From Isoperla grammatica (Eukaryota; Arthropoda; Insecta; Plecoptera; Perlodidae), in NCBI GenBank assembly GCA_945910005.1, contig OX246746.1, positions 23,529,092 to 23,593,091 on the forward strand: a stretch of 64,000 nt of DNA. The letters run 5' to 3'. A program made the position numbers and the translations under genes. The number at the start of each line of letters is the position of its first letter. The first letter of the stretch is position 1. The notes under the pieces were generated by a model. That model ran no database searches. It was not told where the DNA came from and was given only the letters and a program-made list of their open reading frames with translations. Shown here piece by piece: positions 60,301 to 64,000 of this stretch.

Positions 60301-62240
60301 AAAGCACAGATATGTATAAATCATACTCATTTTGACGCTTCCATTATAATATTCAATCAATGCATAGGACATTGTGTATGACACTGCTAATATTGCACTC
60401 CAACAGCATATTAGGGTACTAAGATAGTTGAGAAGGAATTTGTGCAAATGCTGTTTGTGAGACTCAACCCCAACACTCACCCATTTGGCTTATGACTGAG
60501 GAAAACTCCAGGAAAATAATGATGGTGACGTCCCGAGTTATCGCGTTCTTCTGCTGAGCCACCTCTGATCTTGAAATTATATTTGTGATGATGGTCGCAT
60601 CATATTGTATGCATTGAGTTGCCTCCAGCTGCAATTCAACCCAGCTACGTGCCATTACGGTAATGATGGCATTCTATTTGGCTTTGTTGAGTCAATAATT
60701 ATGTTTAATAAAATTGTCCACGAAGAAAACAAATACACTGGCAAAATTCATAGTTTCAATGTGTTCAGTACTTTAAGAATTAGAAGAGTAATAATGCAAA
60801 GTTTGTCTTGACATAATTATATTAATATATTTTAATGTAAGAAAATAGGATTCTTATGTATTTACCAGTCAAAAATATACAGACGAACATAAAGGTACGT
60901 CCTTACAAAGATTACTGGGTTAGTCGACTAAAGGCGTACTTTTGTAACCAAGAACACTGAAAGTGAACACCAACGAACTTCAAAGGAATAAAGCAAGACA
61001 GATAGACTAAAAAGCTGACAGCCTAAAAAGGAAATTCGACTACTTCTGTTTTTCAACACTGCCATTTCCTCGCCTCACTCAGCCACCCTCTTCACTCAAG
61101 GCATTCTCTCCAATAGAAAACGGACAGAGTGTGGCCAACACGCATTGTTTTGTTACTTCCTGGTAATCCGCTGCTAGAAACTGTTCTACCCGTTCCAAAA
61201 CCATCCAATCCATTGTGAGAGGCAACTTTATGTCCCATAACTCTCAAACATATCCGAACAACTATAAAAATTGGAAAACAACAGAATACAGGTGTATGTT
61301 TGTATAACTTCCTAAGTGTTTATGAATCCAAGTCTGAGGTGAAAACTTATGCCACATGAAATGTCAAAAGACGGTGGCACAAGAATCTGCGGGGAACATA
61401 CCGATAAGTATTGACGACATAAAACTGTTGATCGGACACAGCTAGATGAGCAAAACGAAGCAGTCGATTGTAGTGATGAGCACCGTTGTGTTCCAGAAAT
61501 GTGACCCCAATCGAAACTCCCGCAGTAGATTAGTCGGTCTGATTCAACGCTAAGATAGTGAGTACTTCAGCCATGGGAGGCAGGCAGCAGACACTTGCGG
61601 ATAAGGTTTATGGTTCAGGAGGTTTTTCCTACAGTTTATCTTGGCTTGATGGGTGAATGGAGAACGTCGACATTGACAGCTAAAATAATCAATAGAGGTA
61701 GTTGTTCTCCAGTGTGCTGAAGCATTAGTAATGTGACAACGCCGCGCTGGGGCGGTGGCGCAGGTTTTTTTTGCCAGCAAAGGTGTCAGACACAGTGCAC
61801 ACTGTTTTATTCATCCAGTGTCACACTCAGATGACAAGAACATCTCCCCCCCCCTCCTCTTTCCTCTCCTCCCACCCCTACAAGACGGAGACGAAGACGT
61901 TGAAGCGTTCTTCAACCTCCTAGACGATTATCGACAGTTTTTTCCCCTTCCTTTAATCCTTTCTTACACTCTCGTTCACCTACATGTTCTCCGGTGACTC
62001 TTGACTTGCGTTCTCTTGGTATTTGTTAAACGGTGCAGCCTCTTTAGCAAATTGGTTGGAGGACATGAAAACACTCGAGATCAAATTATTCCGCCACATG
62101 TGTCGTTTCTAAAGAGACGCACACATGTTTTCATCATGCGTCTTCGTCGTTTTCGTCAGTTGATAACAGTAATGAGTGTAAAGTGTGCTACTCATTGAAA
62201 CATCAGTATTGTCCAGTCGATTGTATAACTAAATAGTACA
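57330..62240. other. No gene recognised; one poly(A) run
   Basis: An 18-A run lies at 59093-59110. A GC-richer block at 58560-58860 contains accggtcg words in both orientations and several overlapping minus-strand frames without domains. Pyrimidine patches at 61847-61880 are composition features only. Confidence 0.45.
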
Positions 62241-62247
62241 ATAGATG

Positions 62248-62404
62248 ATTTTCAGAATTGATCTAAGAAGCCGTGATACGCTCTATCTAAGGGTCCTTGA
62301 TAGTTATGTTGAGGAGCATTTTTCATTGTTGTGCATTGTTGTCATTGAAGATCTAGAGGGCCGTAATTAGCTCTATCTGAGGGTCCTAGATGAATTCTGA
62401 AAAA
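62248..62404. repeat. Paired direct and inverted repeats, about 150 bp
   Basis: The words gccgtgatacgctctatcta and gccgtaattagctctatctg, both followed by agggtcct, are direct copies about 90 bases apart. The outer words tttcagaattgatct and agatgaattctgaaa are near-perfect inverted copies. A small MITE or a partial duplication would explain this. Confidence 0.45.
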
Positions 62405-62409
62405 GGTCT

Positions 62410-63355
62410 CTAAGTTGGTTAATTTAGCTTCTTATACTTCTTTTCTTACACCCATAAAAATTTAAAGCATTGAAATATATTTAATGTGGTAGAGAGGAGG
62501 TTGTAAAATTAAATATATACATGTCATCAGTGCCACCTATCTATCCCATGGTTCCCTCCGTCCCCCGTCCCCGCACTGTTCCATCTCCCCCAGAAACTAT
62601 TCATCCATAAAACTAGAAATCTTTTTCGTCATAGTCTGACTTTGATTTTATTAATATAATATTAATTGCTTGCTTACGAGTGAACTACTTCATAACTGAG
62701 CTAGATATTACTCTTGAATTTACGAGATTTCTCTAGATTTTAAACATTAATGCGCACCTAGCATTAATTTTCACTAACTTTTAATCAAAAACTATCTCCA
62801 TAATATGATCTATGGAAGTTTAGAAAAATGAAGTGTAAGCTGCATTTCAAAAACGCATACAATTCTGAATGCCTTCAATGGAAACAAAATTAATGTCGGT
62901 GTTGTAAATAGTCCTCTCTCTCCCCCTCTCTATCCCTCTCTCTTTTCCGGCCGGTCTTCTATTGATACGCCACTGGCAAGACCCACTCTTTCCTTTTATT
63001 TCAATTCTATTCTCGTGTACCTAAGAAGTCATTTGTATGTTGGCCCACTCCCTGAAAATGGAAATTGGGTGAAATAGGTGATAACCCGGCAATGACGCTA
63101 CTTCTAGTCATATTATTTGGTTGGCGGCCATTCAATACCTCCTGGCATACCAGATGACGTGAGGCGGGGACACTTTTAAGGGATTATGTGAATCCGTCTA
63201 ATGACGGGAGCTAAGATAACTCTCGCTGTGTTACGATTTCAAATCAATGTATACAATTACAAAATATATATAATATAATAATAATTTTATATTATCACTA
63301 TTATTATTATTTTATCTTAATATTACATTTATATATAATATAATATTTTATAATA
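62410..63355. other. No gene recognised; CT-rich patch and a MITE-like end
   Basis: A CT-rich run lies at 62911-62946. At 62966-62975 TACGCCACTG equals the right end of the 51.25-kb MITE, but I could not find a matching left end nearby, so only a fragment is possible. Confidence 0.4.
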
Positions 63356-63359
63356 TTAA

Positions 63360-63656
<297 letters not shown>

Positions 63657-63775
63657 ATTGTTGCAATACATACAAACTCGGTCAAAACCGGCATAAACAT
63701 GTTGTACGGACACAAATGTCAAGTATTTCCATGTGTTTACCTTATTAAAATCTACTTAGAACTACTTAATATATC

Positions 63776-63837
63776 TTCTTCTTCTTCTTCTTCTTCTTCT
63801 TCTTCTTCTTCTTCTTCTTCTTCTTCTTCTTCTTCTG
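63776..63837. repeat. (TTC)n microsatellite
   Basis: About twenty uninterrupted ttc units ending in tgcttctc. The minus strand reads as (GAA)n, or poly-Arg in one frame. It lies 120 bp from the (ATT)n array. Confidence 0.95.
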
Positions 63838-63839
63838 CT

Positions 63840-64000
63840 TCTCAAATGCCCACATTTGGCTATACTACTTAATATATCATTGTCCACATTATTTTTTCCA
63901 AACCGAACTGTGGATGCTATGTACGGTCGTGGCCGATTTGTACTCATCCCAGCATTCGCTCTTTGTACGGTGGAAACCACGAAAACCACCATCGGGATGG
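63840..64000. other. No feature recognised at the window edge
   Basis: Short unique sequence after the (TTC)n array, cut by the window end. Confidence 0.5.

Overview
The window reads as a gene-poor, AT-rich stretch of an animal nuclear genome, most likely a marine invertebrate. The signs are short stop-ridden frames, many microsatellites and minisatellites, frequent poly(G)/poly(C) tracts, tRNA-derived SINEs, several kinds of small inverted-repeat transposon and one intact non-autonomous LTR retrotransposon. There are no bacterial-style operons, rRNAs, CRISPR arrays or convincing multi-exon host genes. The species cannot be fixed from the sequence alone.

Layout. 1-9.5 kb: mostly featureless, with a tRNA-like B box near 7.0 kb. 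9.6-10.2 kb: a 51-bp minisatellite. 11.3-11.9 kb: a SINE with a tRNA-like head and an (AAAT)n tail, next to an older partial relative. 13.5 kb: a 156-bp foldback element with an RFX-type X-box-like core. 17.6-18.9 kb: a 1.3-kb DNA transposon relic bounded by TTAA, carrying a broken basic ORF. 21.0-21.25 kb: a 17-bp tandem repeat. 32.8 kb: a second, head-less SINE copy in the opposite orientation. 33.2-33.75 kb: a foldback element with arms of about 190 bp. 34.1-38.9 kb: the LTR retrotransposon. 39.3 kb: one possible host exon. 42.2-44.2 kb: two MITE-like structures. 45.8-47.4 kb: G-tract cluster including a hAT-like MITE. 50.2-50.8 kb: a 41-bp minisatellite. 51.25-51.65 kb: a second hAT-like MITE. 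63.4-63.8 kb: long (ATT)n and (TTC)n arrays.

The best-supported unit is the LTR element at 34109-38894. It has two 1084-bp LTRs in which I saw no difference, TG...CA ends, a 4-bp AACT target duplication and a perfect 18-base tRNA-Lys(1,2)-type primer binding site. Its 2.6-kb interior has a single 261-codon ORF coding for a heptad-repeat coiled coil followed by a Lys-rich tail. No protease, reverse transcriptase, RNase H or integrase is visible, so mobility would depend on enzymes from another element. The identical LTRs point to a recent insertion.

Most other open frames are chance frames or frames running through tandem repeats. The only host-gene candidate I list, at low confidence, is a minus-strand segment at 39260-39478 that resembles the end of an expansin/RlpA-like double-psi beta-barrel domain.
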